A DNA stretch of 64,000 bases, taken from positions 1-64,000 of the forward strand of contig JAWKHI010000043.1 in assembly GCA_041394885.1 (NCBI GenBank). Reading direction: 5' to 3'. Of this stretch, positions 1-8,322 are shown in pieces. Positions within the stretch are counted from its first letter, which is position 1, and each line of letters starts with the position of its first letter. Both the position numbers and the translations under genes were made by a program. The DNA is from DSOI01 sp041394885 (GTDB lineage Bacteria; Acidobacteriota; Terriglobia; Bryobacterales; Bryobacteraceae). The notes under the pieces are model-generated. The model worked only from the letters and a program-made list of their open reading frames with translations. It had not been told where the DNA came from and searched no databases.

Positions 1-1226
1 CTCTCGAGCAGTGTCTCCGTGATGGCCGCGCAGTTGATGGCCACGAACGGTCCCGTTGCCCGCGGGCTGTTGCGATGCACGGCCCGCGCCACCAGTTCTT
101 TACCCGTGCCGCTTTCCCCATGCACCAGCACGTTGGCCTCGCGCGGCGCCACTCGCGCGATGAATTGATTCACCACCTTCATCGGCGCGCTTTCCCCGAT
201 CAACCCCGTCTCAATCCCCAACTCGTTTTCCAGCCGCCGGTTCTCCGCCGCCAGCCACTCCAGCCGCCGTACGCTCGCGAGCGCAAGCGCCGCGATATGC
301 CCGAACGCCGCCATCAGTTCCAGATGATCGTTGTCGAATTGAGAATCGGCTCGCGTGGTCTCCAGATACAGCAAGCCGATCCGGCTTCCCTGCGCTTCCA
401 GCGGCACCGCCAACACCGAACGCACCCGCCGCACGATCAGGCTTTCCGCGCCCTGTAGCGCCTCATCGGCCGAAACGTCGTTGGTCAGAATCGCTTCGCC
501 CCCGCCCAATACCCGGCCCGCGATGGTTCGGCTCACCGCCACGGACCTCGAATCCGGCTTGCCGGACCGTACAGCCGTCGTAATGCCCGCCCCGCCAATG
601 TCTTCGCCCTCGAGCGTCCCTTCTCCCGCCACGAACACCGAAGCCCGGTCGGCCGGCACCGCCTCGAGCGCCATATCCACGATCAGCTGGCGCAGTCGTT
701 CCCCCTCGGTGGCCCCAGCGGCGGCGTTGCTGAAACGCAGCAGCAGATCGAGACCGCGTACCATGCTCGCGTCGCCAGAGCCGGACCCGCCGGATCCGAG
801 CGGTCCGCCCACCCTGTACTTTCCCTCCTCCGGCCGCAGCACCACCGTCACACTGTTTGCCGCCGTGCCCGGCTCCGCCGTCGCTGCGACCGCGCGTCGT
901 CCGCTCTTCCTGGCGCCCGCCGCCAGCAGCACGAACGTCGTCTTCCCCAGCCGGACCCGGTCGCCGGGAGCGAGCACGCGCTCCCCCACCGCTTCGTCGT
1001 TAACGAACGTGGAGTTGCGGCTGTCCAGATCCCGCACCACGATCCCATCCGCGGTGCGGATCACCAGACAGTGCCGTCGCGAGATCGAGGAATCGAGAAT
1101 CGCGATGTCGTTGGAGGGTTCGCGCCCGATCGAAATTTCCGCCACTTCCAGAGGAAAGACCTCACCCTGGCGGGGACCGGCTACCGCCTCCAGTCGTGGG
1201 AGATCGGATTGGGGTGACGAGTTCAC
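1..1226 (-). CDS. Sigma-54-dependent transcriptional regulator, FHA-GAF-AAA+ (3' end outside window)
   Basis: Bacterial enhancer-binding protein that would activate RNA polymerase carrying sigma-54. Reading leftwards from a GTG at 1226 the protein shows an FHA domain at about residues 5-98 (SIGREPSNDIAI, SSISRRHC, DLDSRNSTFVND), a GAF-type region at about residues 175-310, and then the start of the sigma-54 AAA+ domain with the Walker A motif GESGTGKELVARAVH near residue 372. The reading frame is still open at base 1, so the ATPase core and any Fis-type DNA-binding domain lie outside the window. FHA suggests that a phosphothreonine-bearing partner controls it. It is transcribed away from a unit with a canonical sigma-54 promoter at 1422-1437, its obvious candidate target. 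Confidence 0.9.
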   Translation of the reverse strand, partial: MNSSPQSDLPRLEAVAGPRQGEVFPLEVAEISIGREPSNDIAILDSSISRRHCLVIRTADGIVVRDLDSRNSTFVNDEAVGERVLAPGDRVRLGKTTFVLLAAGARKSGRRAVAATAEPGTAANSVTVVLRPEEGKYRVGGPLGSGGSGSGDASMVRGLDLLLRFSNAAAGATEGERLRQLIVDMALEAVPADRASVFVAGEGTLEGEDIGGAGITTAVRSGKPDSRSVAVSRTIAGRVLGGGEAILTNDVSADEALQGAESLIVRRVRSVLAVPLEAQGSRIGLLYLETTRADSQFDNDHLELMAAFGHIAALALASVRRLEWLAAENRRLENELGIETGLIGESAPMKVVNQFIARVAPREANVLVHGESGTGKELVARAVHRNSPRATGPFVAINCAAITETLLE

Positions 1227-1258
1227 GGCAAAAGTATACCGAATAGACCCGTTCGTAA

Positions 1259-1320
1259 ACTAGGTCGTTTTACCTAGCAAAAAAGTTTGGTCACCAACTT
1301 TCCCGCTAGGGTTTTTCCCT
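1259..1320. promoter_or_regulatory. Candidate upstream activator (enhancer) dyads
   Basis: The segment between the activator gene and the sigma-54 promoter holds inverted repeats: CTAGGT-N6-ACCTAG at 1260-1277 and TTGGT-C-ACCAA centred near 1292, with a further CTAGGG/CCCT arrangement up to 1320. They lie roughly 100-165 bases upstream of the -24 element, the usual distance for enhancer-binding protein sites. The assignment is inference from position and symmetry. Confidence 0.4.
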
Positions 1321-1420
1321 GTTCAGTTACTACTCCCGAAAGGGCCATCAAAAACAATATCTCATCTAGAATCAATATACTGGGATAATTCTACCATAGG
1401 ACTGGCGTACCACTCGCCGT

Positions 1421-1437
1421 TTGGCCCCCACCTTGCA
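1421..1437 (+). promoter_or_regulatory. Sigma-54 (-24/-12) promoter
   Basis: TTGGCCCCCACCTTGCA matches the sigma-54 consensus TGGCAC-N5-TTGCA with one mismatch. The invariant GG (1423-1424) and GC (1435-1436) are separated by exactly ten bases. The expected transcription start is about 1447, some 45 bases before the small ORF at 1494. A sigma-54 activator gene is adjacent, which supports the call. Confidence 0.75.
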
Positions 1438-1493
1438 CTAGTGTAGGACGTAAAGGGCAGCAGCCCAATCGAACAAGAAAGGGAGACAAGGCC

Positions 1494-1544
1494 ATGAAGG
1501 TTCGCACGAAAGTCAAAGCCGGCAGCGCCATCTGGGGCACCTAG
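1494..1544 (+). CDS. 16-residue peptide gene downstream of the sigma-54 promoter
   Basis: ATG to TAG encodes MKVRTKVKAGSAIWGT. A strong Shine-Dalgarno sequence (AAGGGAGA, GGGAG at 1481-1485) sits eight bases before the ATG, and the unit is bracketed by a sigma-54 promoter and a hairpin terminator, so it looks like the sole gene of a dedicated transcript of about 175 nt. The peptide is basic at its N-terminus and ends in a small hydrophobic tail with one Trp. The K-x-R-T-K-V-K-A-G start recalls leaders of very short orphan peptides seen in other Gram-negative genomes; that resemblance is from memory and unverified. It could be a signalling peptide, a modified-peptide precursor, a leader peptide, or part of a small RNA. 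Function unknown. Confidence 0.6.
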   Translation: MKVRTKVKAGSAIWGT

Positions 1545-1570
1545 TCGGTCCAAAAGATTCTCCGAAGGTC

Positions 1571-1623
1571 ATCGGGCCATGCGACTCACCGGGTTTCCGG
1601 CGACGCATGGCCCGGTGGCTTTT
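1571..1623 (+). terminator. Rho-independent terminator of the peptide unit
   Basis: CGGGCCATGCG (1573-1583) pairs perfectly with CGCATGGCCCG (1604-1614), extendable by a wobble and an A-T pair to 13 bp; the loop holds a second CCGG/CCGG stem, and TTTT follows at 1620-1623. It lies 27 bases after the peptide stop codon and just before the convergent J-domain gene. Confidence 0.75.
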
Positions 1624-1642
1624 CAGCGTGAATATTATGGCG

Positions 1643-2359
1643 TTAATGAGCCGGCGGCGCCTTGGGACGCGACAGCGACTTCGGGATGTTGATCTTCAGC
1701 GGTTCGCCGCTCCGCGGGGGCACCGTAATCCTCGGCAGCGGCGGTAACGGCGATGCCGGCGCCTTCTCTTCGGGCGCCTTTACAGCCACGGCAGGCCTGT
1801 GCACCGGAGCTTCCTCCGCCTGGATCAGGAACGGCGCGACCCGCTCTTGCGACGGCTTCTCCTGTTCCAGAAACTCGATTCCCGCCACGGTAATCGTCAA
1901 CGCGCTTTTGTCGTCGGCGGAAATGTACCCCTTCTCCTTCAGGAACCAGATGTCCACCGCGGTCTCCTCCGGCGTGGTCCGGATCACCTTGTCAAGCACA
2001 CGCAATGGAAACCCCGGCACGCGCGGCGACTGACGCCGGCGGTTGTACAGGACGCACAATAGGCAGAGTCGCCGGTTCGCATCCTTGTTGACACACTCGA
2101 AGAAGTCTTCCAGGTCCAGGCGGAGCGAGATCTCTTCCCCACCCGGCCCCAGCCGGACCGCGTCGAAAGCCTTGCGTCCTTCCGGATCCCCCAGCACCTC
2201 GAAAGACGCCGTCACCGCTGCGTATTTTTCAGTGTCGCCATCCTGTTTGGCCCTCGTGGCCAGCGCCGTGTAGGCGGCGTGAATGGTGGCCGTGTCAGAC
2301 TTGGGGTCCACGCCGAGCACGTTGTAGTGGTCGACAAATCCAGCGATCGGAGCGCTCAT
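1643..2359 (-). CDS. Degenerate J-domain protein with winged-helix-like middle
   Basis: 238 residues. Residues about 11-68 have the helix pattern of a DnaJ J domain (DHYNVLGVDPKSDTATIHAAY ending in FEVLGDPEGRKAFD) but the HPD tripeptide needed to stimulate DnaK is absent: the loop reads RAKQDGDTEKY. The middle (about 100-175, VLDKVIRTTPEETAVDIWFLKEKGYI) looks like a small winged-helix fold, and the C-terminal 60 residues are a Pro/Ala-rich, probably disordered tail. A DnaK co-chaperone role is therefore doubtful; a scaffold or DNA/protein-binding role is more likely. The exact function is not recognised. It converges on the peptide-unit terminator. Confidence 0.8.
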   Translation of the reverse strand: MSAPIAGFVDHYNVLGVDPKSDTATIHAAYTALATRAKQDGDTEKYAAVTASFEVLGDPEGRKAFDAVRLGPGGEEISLRLDLEDFFECVNKDANRRLCLLCVLYNRRRQSPRVPGFPLRVLDKVIRTTPEETAVDIWFLKEKGYISADDKSALTITVAGIEFLEQEKPSQERVAPFLIQAEEAPVHRPAVAVKAPEEKAPASPLPPLPRITVPPRSGEPLKINIPKSLSRPKAPPAH

Positions 2360-2486
2360 CGTCTAATCCATCGGCCGTCCCTGCTCCACACCCGATAGGT
2401 AGTTCCACCTGGAAAGCCCTGCGTCAATCGCTGGGCGTCTATTCCCCCGCGCCCCCGATCCCGGAGTTATACTGCTGGCTGTCATC

Positions 2487-4190
2487 ATGAAACGATCCCA
2501 TTCCGGCTCCACGTTCGCCCGCGGCGCTCGCAAACGCCTGAGCCGCCGCGCCCTTCTCTCCGCCGCCGCCGGGCTCGCGGCCGCTCCCGCCCTTCGCTCT
2601 CAATCACCCGGCTCCCGCATCGAATTGCTCCTCGACGAACCTATCGGCCGTATCGCCCCTGAAATCTATGGCCACTTCGTCGAACACCTCGGTGGCGTCG
2701 TCTATGACGGCATCTGGGTGGGCGAAGGGTCCTCCATCCCCAATACGGGCGGACTCCGCAAACAACTCGTCGACGCACTGGCCGCCGTAAAGCCAGGTGT
2801 CATCCGCTGGCCCGGCGGCTGCTTCGCTGACCAGTACGATTGGCACGACGGCGTGGGCCCGCGCGCCCAACGCCCCCGCCGCACCAACTTCTGGGTGGAC
2901 TCCCGCGAGTGGCCCGCCCAAGCCAATCGCAAAGGCGTGCAGATCTACGACAGCAATCACTTCGGCACCGTCGAGTTCGCGCGCCTCTGCCAGGCCACCG
3001 GCGCCGAACCCTACATCGCCGCCAATCTACGCAGCCTCCCCGCCCAGGACTTCTGGCGCTGGGTAGAGTACTGCAATTCCCCGGAATCGTCCACCACGCT
3101 CGCCGACCGCCGCGCCGCCGACGGCAGCCGCGCCCCGCTCAACGTCCAATACTGGGGCGTCGGCAATGAGTCCTGGGGCTGCGGCGGCAATTTCGAACCC
3201 GACGAGTACGCCGTGGAATTCCGCCGCTACACCGCCTGGGTGCCAGCCTACAGCGCAGGTTCGAGCGGCCGTGGACCGAGGATGGTCGGGTCCGGGCCCA
3301 ACGGCGGCGAAATCGCCTGGACACGCCGCTTCTTCGAGGCAGCCGCAAAACGCGGCGGTCTCAACCGCATGTGGGGCTGGGGGCTCCATCACTATTCCTG
3401 GAACGCCAGCGCCGGACGCACCCGGGACTGGTTCGAGGGTAAGCGCGACGCGCTCCGGTTCGACAACGAGCAATACTACGAGATCCTCGCCGAGTGCCTC
3501 CGCATCGATCCGCTCATCCGCAACCACTGGGACGTGATGGGCGAAGTGGATCGCGAACATCGCATCAAACTGGTGGTGGACGAATGGGGATCCTGGTATG
3601 CGCCAGGCACCGAGCCGTTCCCCGAGGCCCTCATCGGCCAGCAGAACACCATGCGCGACGCCGTCCTCGCCGGCCTCACCCTCGACACCTTTCATCGCCA
3701 CGCCGAGAAAGTCGGTATGGCCAACATCGCCCAACTGGTCAACTGCCTCCAGTCCTTGTTTCTCGCCCACGAAGACAAGTTTTGCGTCACGCCGACCTAT
3801 CACGTATTTGGCATGTACGCGCCGCACCAGGGCGCGCAATCGCTCCGCGTCGTCGATTCCGCTCCCAGGGCCTCCTACACGCGCAACGGCAAACCCGCGT
3901 CGATTCCCGGATTGAGCGCATCGGCGTCGCTGGCCGGCAAACGGCTCACACTCACTGTCACCAATCCAAGCCTCGATCAAACTCGCGAGACGTCGATCGT
4001 CCTGCGTGGCGCCACTGTGCGGTCCGCCGAGGGGACCGTCCTGGCCGCCGCCGACGCCCACGCCCACAACAGCTTCGCCCAACCCAACGCCGTCGAACCC
4101 AAGTCTGTCGCCGTCAAAGCATCCGGATCCGAATGGACCCATCGGTTCCCGCCGGCGTCGGTCACCCGCGTCTCGCTGGAACTGGCATAG
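2487..4190 (+). CDS. Alpha-L-arabinofuranosidase, GH51 family, Tat-exported
   Basis: Retaining hydrolase releasing terminal arabinofuranosyl residues from arabinan or arabinoxylan. 567 residues. The N-terminus has a twin-arginine signal (LSRRALLSAAAGLAAAPALRS), so it is probably periplasmic or secreted. Landmark motifs: EIYGHFVEHLG near 60, RWPGGCFADQYDW near 107, the acid/base in GVGNE (E228) and the nucleophile in VVDEWG (E366), followed by a C-terminal beta domain to LELA. The ATG at 2487 begins just ahead of the Tat motif; a shorter start would lose it. The gene stands alone on this strand, 60 bases before the NfeD gene. Confidence 0.92.
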   Translation: MKRSHSGSTFARGARKRLSRRALLSAAAGLAAAPALRSQSPGSRIELLLDEPIGRIAPEIYGHFVEHLGGVVYDGIWVGEGSSIPNTGGLRKQLVDALAAVKPGVIRWPGGCFADQYDWHDGVGPRAQRPRRTNFWVDSREWPAQANRKGVQIYDSNHFGTVEFARLCQATGAEPYIAANLRSLPAQDFWRWVEYCNSPESSTTLADRRAADGSRAPLNVQYWGVGNESWGCGGNFEPDEYAVEFRRYTAWVPAYSAGSSGRGPRMVGSGPNGGEIAWTRRFFEAAAKRGGLNRMWGWGLHHYSWNASAGRTRDWFEGKRDALRFDNEQYYEILAECLRIDPLIRNHWDVMGEVDREHRIKLVVDEWGSWYAPGTEPFPEALIGQQNTMRDAVLAGLTLDTFHRHAEKVGMANIAQLVNCLQSLFLAHEDKFCVTPTYHVFGMYAPHQGAQSLRVVDSAPRASYTRNGKPASIPGLSASASLAGKRLTLTVTNPSLDQTRETSIVLRGATVRSAEGTVLAAADAHAHNSFAQPNAVEPKSVAVKASGSEWTHRFPPASVTRVSLELA

Positions 4191-4249
4191 TATTTTTCTT
4201 CGCCGCTTACCCCCGCCGGGTCCACAATAGGAGTAGAGAGGACTCACCG

Positions 4250-5518
4250 ATGCGATGGATGTTCTCGTTGCCGGTGTTGCTGGCCCTCGCCGCTCCCGGT
4301 GCAAACGCCGCTCGGGTGCTCCGCGTCGATATCGATAGCGTGGTCCACCCGGTGACGGTCGAAATTCTCAGCCATGCGCTGGCCCAGGCGTCGGCGCAAT
4401 CGGCCGATCTGGTGATCGTTCGCCTTGATACGCCCGGCGGCCTCATGGACGCTAGCCGCGAGCTCGTGGAACAGATGATGGCGTCGCCGGTGCCCGTGGT
4501 CACTTACGTGGCGCCTGGCGGTGCGCGCGCCGCCTCGGCCGGCTTCTTCCTGCTACTGGCTGGCGAGGTGGCCGCGATGGCTCCCGGCACCCGCACCGGC
4601 GCCGCATCGCCGGTGGTGCTCGGCCGCGAACTGGACCCCGTCATGCGCAAGAAGGTCGAAAGCGACGCCGGCGCCTGGATCCGGACCCTCGCCGATCAGC
4701 GGGGTCGCAATGCCGCACTCGCCGAAAAGGCCGTGAGCGAGGCCAAGTCGTTCACCGACAAGGAAGCCCTCGACGCCAATCTCGTCGACCTCATCGCAAC
4801 CAGCGAAGCGGACCTGCTCGGCCAACTCGACGGCCGCACCATCCGCCGGCCCGATGGGTCCGCGCACACCCTCCATCTCACCGCGCCCGTGGTCACCGTC
4901 TATGGCCCCACGATGCGGGAAAGCGTACTGAAGGCGATCAGCGATCCGAACCTCGCCTTTGTCCTTCTGCTCGCCGGCGCGCTCGGTCTCTACGTCGAAT
5001 TCACCTCGCCCGGCCTGATCGTCCCCGGCGTGCTCGGCGGCATCCTGTCCCTGCTCGGATTGTCGGCGCTATCGGTGCTGCCCATCAACTGGCTGGGCCT
5101 CGCGCTCATCTTGCTCTCGATCGCTCTCGCCATCCTCGAGGCCAAGATCGCCTCGCATGGCATCCTCGGCGTGGGAGCCGCCGTCTCGATGGTGCTCGGC
5201 GCGGTGATGTTGATCGATGGACCGCCCGATCTCCGCATCCGCTTGAGCACCGCACTCGCCGCCGGGCTCCCGTTCGCCGCCATCAGCGTCTTTCTCGCCA
5301 CGCTGGTCCTGCGCGCGCGCCGGAACAAGGTGGAAACCGGTGACAGCGGGCTGGCCGGCGAAATCGGCGCGGCCCGGACCGCGCTCAATCCGTCCGGCAA
5401 GATTTTCGTGCATGGTGAATACTGGGATGCCACGTGTTCAACCATCGTGGAACAAGGCGCCCGCGTGAGGGTGCGTGCACGGGAGGGCCTGCGCCTTCTC
5501 GTTGACCCTGTCGATTGA
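4250..5518 (+). CDS. NfeD-family membrane serine protease (ClpP-class)
   Basis: 422 residues from the ATG at 4250 (AGAGAG nine bases upstream). Signal peptide 1-20, then a ClpP-fold protease domain with LDTPGG (60-64) and the probable nucleophile S96 in ARAASAGFF; Lys 134/135 is placed like the dyad lysine of the archaeal 1510-N protease. Several hydrophobic segments occupy about 225-345 and a soluble NfeD OB-fold ends the chain. The same frame is open far upstream, but that part is antisense-like shadow of the GH51 gene. Such proteases cleave stomatin-type proteins in the membrane, and a stomatin gene follows 19 bases later, the classic NfeD/slipin operon. Confidence 0.92.
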   Translation: MRWMFSLPVLLALAAPGANAARVLRVDIDSVVHPVTVEILSHALAQASAQSADLVIVRLDTPGGLMDASRELVEQMMASPVPVVTYVAPGGARAASAGFFLLLAGEVAAMAPGTRTGAASPVVLGRELDPVMRKKVESDAGAWIRTLADQRGRNAALAEKAVSEAKSFTDKEALDANLVDLIATSEADLLGQLDGRTIRRPDGSAHTLHLTAPVVTVYGPTMRESVLKAISDPNLAFVLLLAGALGLYVEFTSPGLIVPGVLGGILSLLGLSALSVLPINWLGLALILLSIALAILEAKIASHGILGVGAAVSMVLGAVMLIDGPPDLRIRLSTALAAGLPFAAISVFLATLVLRARRNKVETGDSGLAGEIGAARTALNPSGKIFVHGEYWDATCSTIVEQGARVRVRAREGLRLLVDPVD

Positions 5519-5537
5519 ACCCAACCTGGAGGTGACC

Positions 5538-6305
5538 ATGTCCGTTCTGCCGCTGGCCGTTCTCGTCGTAGCCGTCTACCTGTTCTCCAGCATCAAGATA
5601 CTTCGCGAATACGAACGAGCCGTGGTCTTCCGCCTCGGCCGGATCCTGCCAGGCACAAAAGGACCCGGCCTGATCTTTGTCTTCGCGCCCATTGACCGCA
5701 TGGTCCGCCTCTCGCTGCGGATCGAGACCGTCGACGTCCCCTCGCAAGACGTGGTAACGCGCGACAACGTCACCGTCAAGGTGAACGCGGTCCTCTTCTT
5801 TCGCGTGCTGGACCCGCGTAAGGCCGTGCTCGAAGTGACCAACTTCATGTACGCCACTTCGCAACTCGCCCAGACCACCCTCCGCAGCGTACTCGGCGAA
5901 GTCGAGCTCGACGACCTGCTTAGCCAACGCGAGAAGATCAACATGAAGCTCCAGTCGGTGCTCGATCTCGAAACCGATCCCTGGGGCATCAAGGTCGCCA
6001 AAGTGGAAGTGAAGGCCGTTGATCTCCCCGAACAGATGATCCGCGCCATCTCCCGGCAGGCCGAAGCCGAACGCGAGCGCCGCGCCAAGATCATCCACGC
6101 CGAAGGCGAGTATCTCGCCGCCGAAAAGCTCGCCATGGCCGCCGAGTTGATTCAGAAGCAGCCTGCCGCCCTGCAGCTACGCTACCTCCAGACTCTCGTC
6201 GAAATCGGCGCCGAGAAGAACACCACCGTCGTCTTCCCGCTGCCGATTGACCTGGTCTCAGCGATGACGGGGGCCCTCAACAAGCTGGGAGGACAAGCCA
6301 CGTAA
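5538..6305 (+). CDS. Slipin / SPFH (band 7) membrane protein
   Basis: 255 residues. Start chosen at ATG 5538 because a perfect GGAGGTG Shine-Dalgarno (5528-5534) precedes it. One N-terminal membrane helix (about 3-22, LPLAVLVVAVYLFSSIKIL), then the SPFH domain: EYERAVVFRLGR, GPGLIFVFAPIDRM, RIETVDVPSQDVVTRDNV, and a charged coiled segment QAEAERERRAKIIHAEGE. Family proteins oligomerise as membrane scaffolds and are substrates of the paired NfeD protease encoded directly upstream. The pair is probably one transcript concerned with membrane quality control. Confidence 0.93.
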   Translation: MSVLPLAVLVVAVYLFSSIKILREYERAVVFRLGRILPGTKGPGLIFVFAPIDRMVRLSLRIETVDVPSQDVVTRDNVTVKVNAVLFFRVLDPRKAVLEVTNFMYATSQLAQTTLRSVLGEVELDDLLSQREKINMKLQSVLDLETDPWGIKVAKVEVKAVDLPEQMIRAISRQAEAERERRAKIIHAEGEYLAAEKLAMAAELIQKQPAALQLRYLQTLVEIGAEKNTTVVFPLPIDLVSAMTGALNKLGGQAT

Positions 6306-6316
6306 CACCCTCGCGC

Positions 6317-6745
6317 TCAATGGCGGTTTCGGAAGTACCACCGCCCCAGTGACTCGAGAACACGGTCGCCGCCCCCGAGCGACTCGTACTGATCGTCGAT
6401 TGCAGCGAGTTCGTCGTCTACGGAATCGGGAAGTGCTCCTATCTGCTCGTTCCGTTCTTCCATTTCACGAGGTACATCGCCGGAAAACAGGATCTCCGCC
6501 GCGCGCCGCAACAGATCGGCGTATGGCTTCAGGTCCAGGGACTCCAGGGCTTCGACGGTCTCCTCGTAATAGTCGGCCGGAGAGTTGTAGAAGAAAGCAC
6601 CGTGACCGCCGTTGTCGATCTGCGGCGCATGACACCAAAGTAGAAACAGCACCCGGTCACGCCCGCTGAGGCTCTCGAGACCGTCGCGGAGGCATTGTTC
6701 CACCACGCCGCTTGCGGCCCTCTCGAGAGAGTCGACGTTACTCAC
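6317..6745 (-). CDS. DUF4375 (DMP19-like) protein
   Basis: 142 residues, starting at a GTG that overlaps the sulfatase stop codon in GTGA, so the two are translationally coupled. Landmark sequence: FLLWCHAPQIDNGGHGAFFYNS, then YYEETVEALESLDLKPYADLLRRAAEIL and a C-terminal LGRWYFRN, the usual pattern of the DUF4375/DMP19 family. These small cytosolic proteins have no firmly known biochemical role. A longer reading frame extends upstream but only inside the sulfatase gene. The gene is tail-to-tail with the slipin gene, 11 bases apart. Confidence 0.75.
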   Translation of the reverse strand: MSNVDSLERAASGVVEQCLRDGLESLSGRDRVLFLLWCHAPQIDNGGHGAFFYNSPADYYEETVEALESLDLKPYADLLRRAAEILFSGDVPREMEERNEQIGALPDSVDDELAAIDDQYESLGGGDRVLESLGRWYFRNRH

Positions 6746-8322
6746 TTCCGCCACCCCGTGAACTCGGCCTCGAGCTTTTCCCACCGCGCCGCCATCGCCC
6801 GTGAGCGGTCCGGATGGCGCGACGCGAGATTCGTCGTCTCGCCGCGGTCCCGCGCCAGATCGTACAACTCCCAGCCCCCGTCGCCCGCCGACACCGCCTT
6901 CCAATCTCCCTCACGCAGGCCGCGATTGTTCAGATGGTGAAAGAACAGGTAGTCGCGGTCGATACTCGCATCCCGCGAGAACGCCCCGGCGAGCGAACGT
7001 CCCGGGTATGGCGGTGCGCCGCCGCCTGCCGTCGGCTTGCCGCCGGCCACATCCACCATCGTCGGCAGTACGTCGATCAGGTGACACGGCGTGTGGCGCA
7101 GCTTGCCTCGATCGCGAATGGCTGCCGGCCAATGCGCGATCATCGGCGACGAAATGCCGCCTTCGTGGATCCACGATTTGTGAAGCCGGAACGGCGAGTT
7201 CGCCGCACTGGACCAGCCCGGCCCCAAACACAAGTGGGATCGCCACGAACCCGGTTCCGCCCCCGCCTCGTGCCCGTCGGCGCGGATCAATTGCTCCGCG
7301 CTCGCGCCGTTGTCGGAGAAAAACAGGATGAGCGTATCCTCCAGCGCGCCCATCGATTCCAGACGCCCCAGCACACGGCCGATCTCCTGGTCCATCCGGT
7401 ACACCATCGCCGCGTGGATCGCCATCTTTGTCGCCTGAAACTCACGCTGCACCGCCGTCAGCGATTTCCAGGGCACGGCGCGCGTCACCTCTCCCGGCCC
7501 GATCCGCCGCGTAAGTTCCTCCGATGCCAGATTCCACGGCGGCCACGTCTCCGGTTCGAGCGGCGCCGGCTTGCAGTTCACCAGCCCCATCGACTGCGCG
7601 CGTTTCCACCGCCTCTCCCGCAAACGATCCCACCCCTCGCCATAGCGGTCTTTGAACCGCGCGATGTCGGCGCTCAACGCGTGCAACGGAAAGTGCGGCG
7701 ATGTGAAGGCCAGGTACAGGAAGAAGGGGTCTTCCGGGTTCTCGTTCCGATGCAGATCCAGCCACCCCGCCGCTCGCGTCCCAATCTCCGTCGTGGCATA
7801 GTATCCGCTGTCGGGCTTCACCGCCGGTAGCGGCTCGTCGTTCAGATGGTGGCGCGTCGGCGAGAAGAAACGGTCTTGGTCGCCCAGAAAATAAGAGTGG
7901 TGGAAGCCGGCGTCGCCCACCGGCATCGTCGCCGCGATGTGCCATTTGCCCGAGTGATAGCATCGGTAGCCCTGCCCGGCAAGCTGCTGCGGCAGAAATC
8001 GCACCCACGACGCCGGCCGCGCATTCCGGCTCTGCTCGAGCCCCGATTGCTGCGAGTAAAATCCGGAAAGCAGCGCGCCGCGCGAAGGCATGCACCGGGC
8101 CGTCGAATAGGCCTGCGTGAACCGCAAGCCGCCGCGCGCCAGCCGGTCCAGATTCGGCGTCTCGATCTCGCCGCCAAAACAGCCCGCGTCGGAGAAACCC
8201 ATATCGTCGGCCAGGATCATGAGTAAGTTCGGCTTCTTGCGCCGCTGCTGCGCCAGCGCGGGGGCCGCGAGAAAGCTTCGCCTCGACAGGGACGGTCGCG
8301 CTATAGTCGGGACAGTTGCCAT
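6742..8322 (-). CDS. Secreted sulfatase (arylsulfatase family, formylglycine type)
   Basis: 526 residues. Tat-like signal (LSRRSFLAAPALA), then the metal-binding start KKPNLLMILADDMGFSD and the Cys-type formylglycine motif CMPSRGALLSG with C77 as the residue to be oxidised. Later landmarks TLILFFSDNGASAE and GGISSPMIAHWP are typical of S1-family sulfatases acting on sulfated carbohydrates or choline sulfate. An anaerobic or FGE maturase is required; none is encoded here. The start lies back to back with the VWA-like gene: the two start codons overlap by several bases on opposite strands. A DUF4375 gene follows with a 4-base overlap. Confidence 0.92.
   Translation of the reverse strand: MATVPTIARPSLSRRSFLAAPALAQQRRKKPNLLMILADDMGFSDAGCFGGEIETPNLDRLARGGLRFTQAYSTARCMPSRGALLSGFYSQQSGLEQSRNARPASWVRFLPQQLAGQGYRCYHSGKWHIAATMPVGDAGFHHSYFLGDQDRFFSPTRHHLNDEPLPAVKPDSGYYATTEIGTRAAGWLDLHRNENPEDPFFLYLAFTSPHFPLHALSADIARFKDRYGEGWDRLRERRWKRAQSMGLVNCKPAPLEPETWPPWNLASEELTRRIGPGEVTRAVPWKSLTAVQREFQATKMAIHAAMVYRMDQEIGRVLGRLESMGALEDTLILFFSDNGASAEQLIRADGHEAGAEPGSWRSHLCLGPGWSSAANSPFRLHKSWIHEGGISSPMIAHWPAAIRDRGKLRHTPCHLIDVLPTMVDVAGGKPTAGGGAPPYPGRSLAGAFSRDASIDRDYLFFHHLNNRGLREGDWKAVSAGDGGWELYDLARDRGETTNLASRHPDRSRAMAARWEKLEAEFTGWRK

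Noticed and set aside
355..1263. 302-codon + strand frame
   Set aside because: Complementary to the FHA-GAF regulator, Ser/Arg/Pro-rich translation typical of a high-GC shadow.
1362..1553. 63-codon frame antisense to the peptide unit
   Set aside because: No RBS, atypical composition, runs across the sigma-54 promoter and the peptide gene on the opposite strand.
3494..4249. N-terminal 252 codons upstream of the NfeD start
   Set aside because: Out-of-frame copy of GH51 coding sequence; the signal peptide and RBS fix the real start at 4250.
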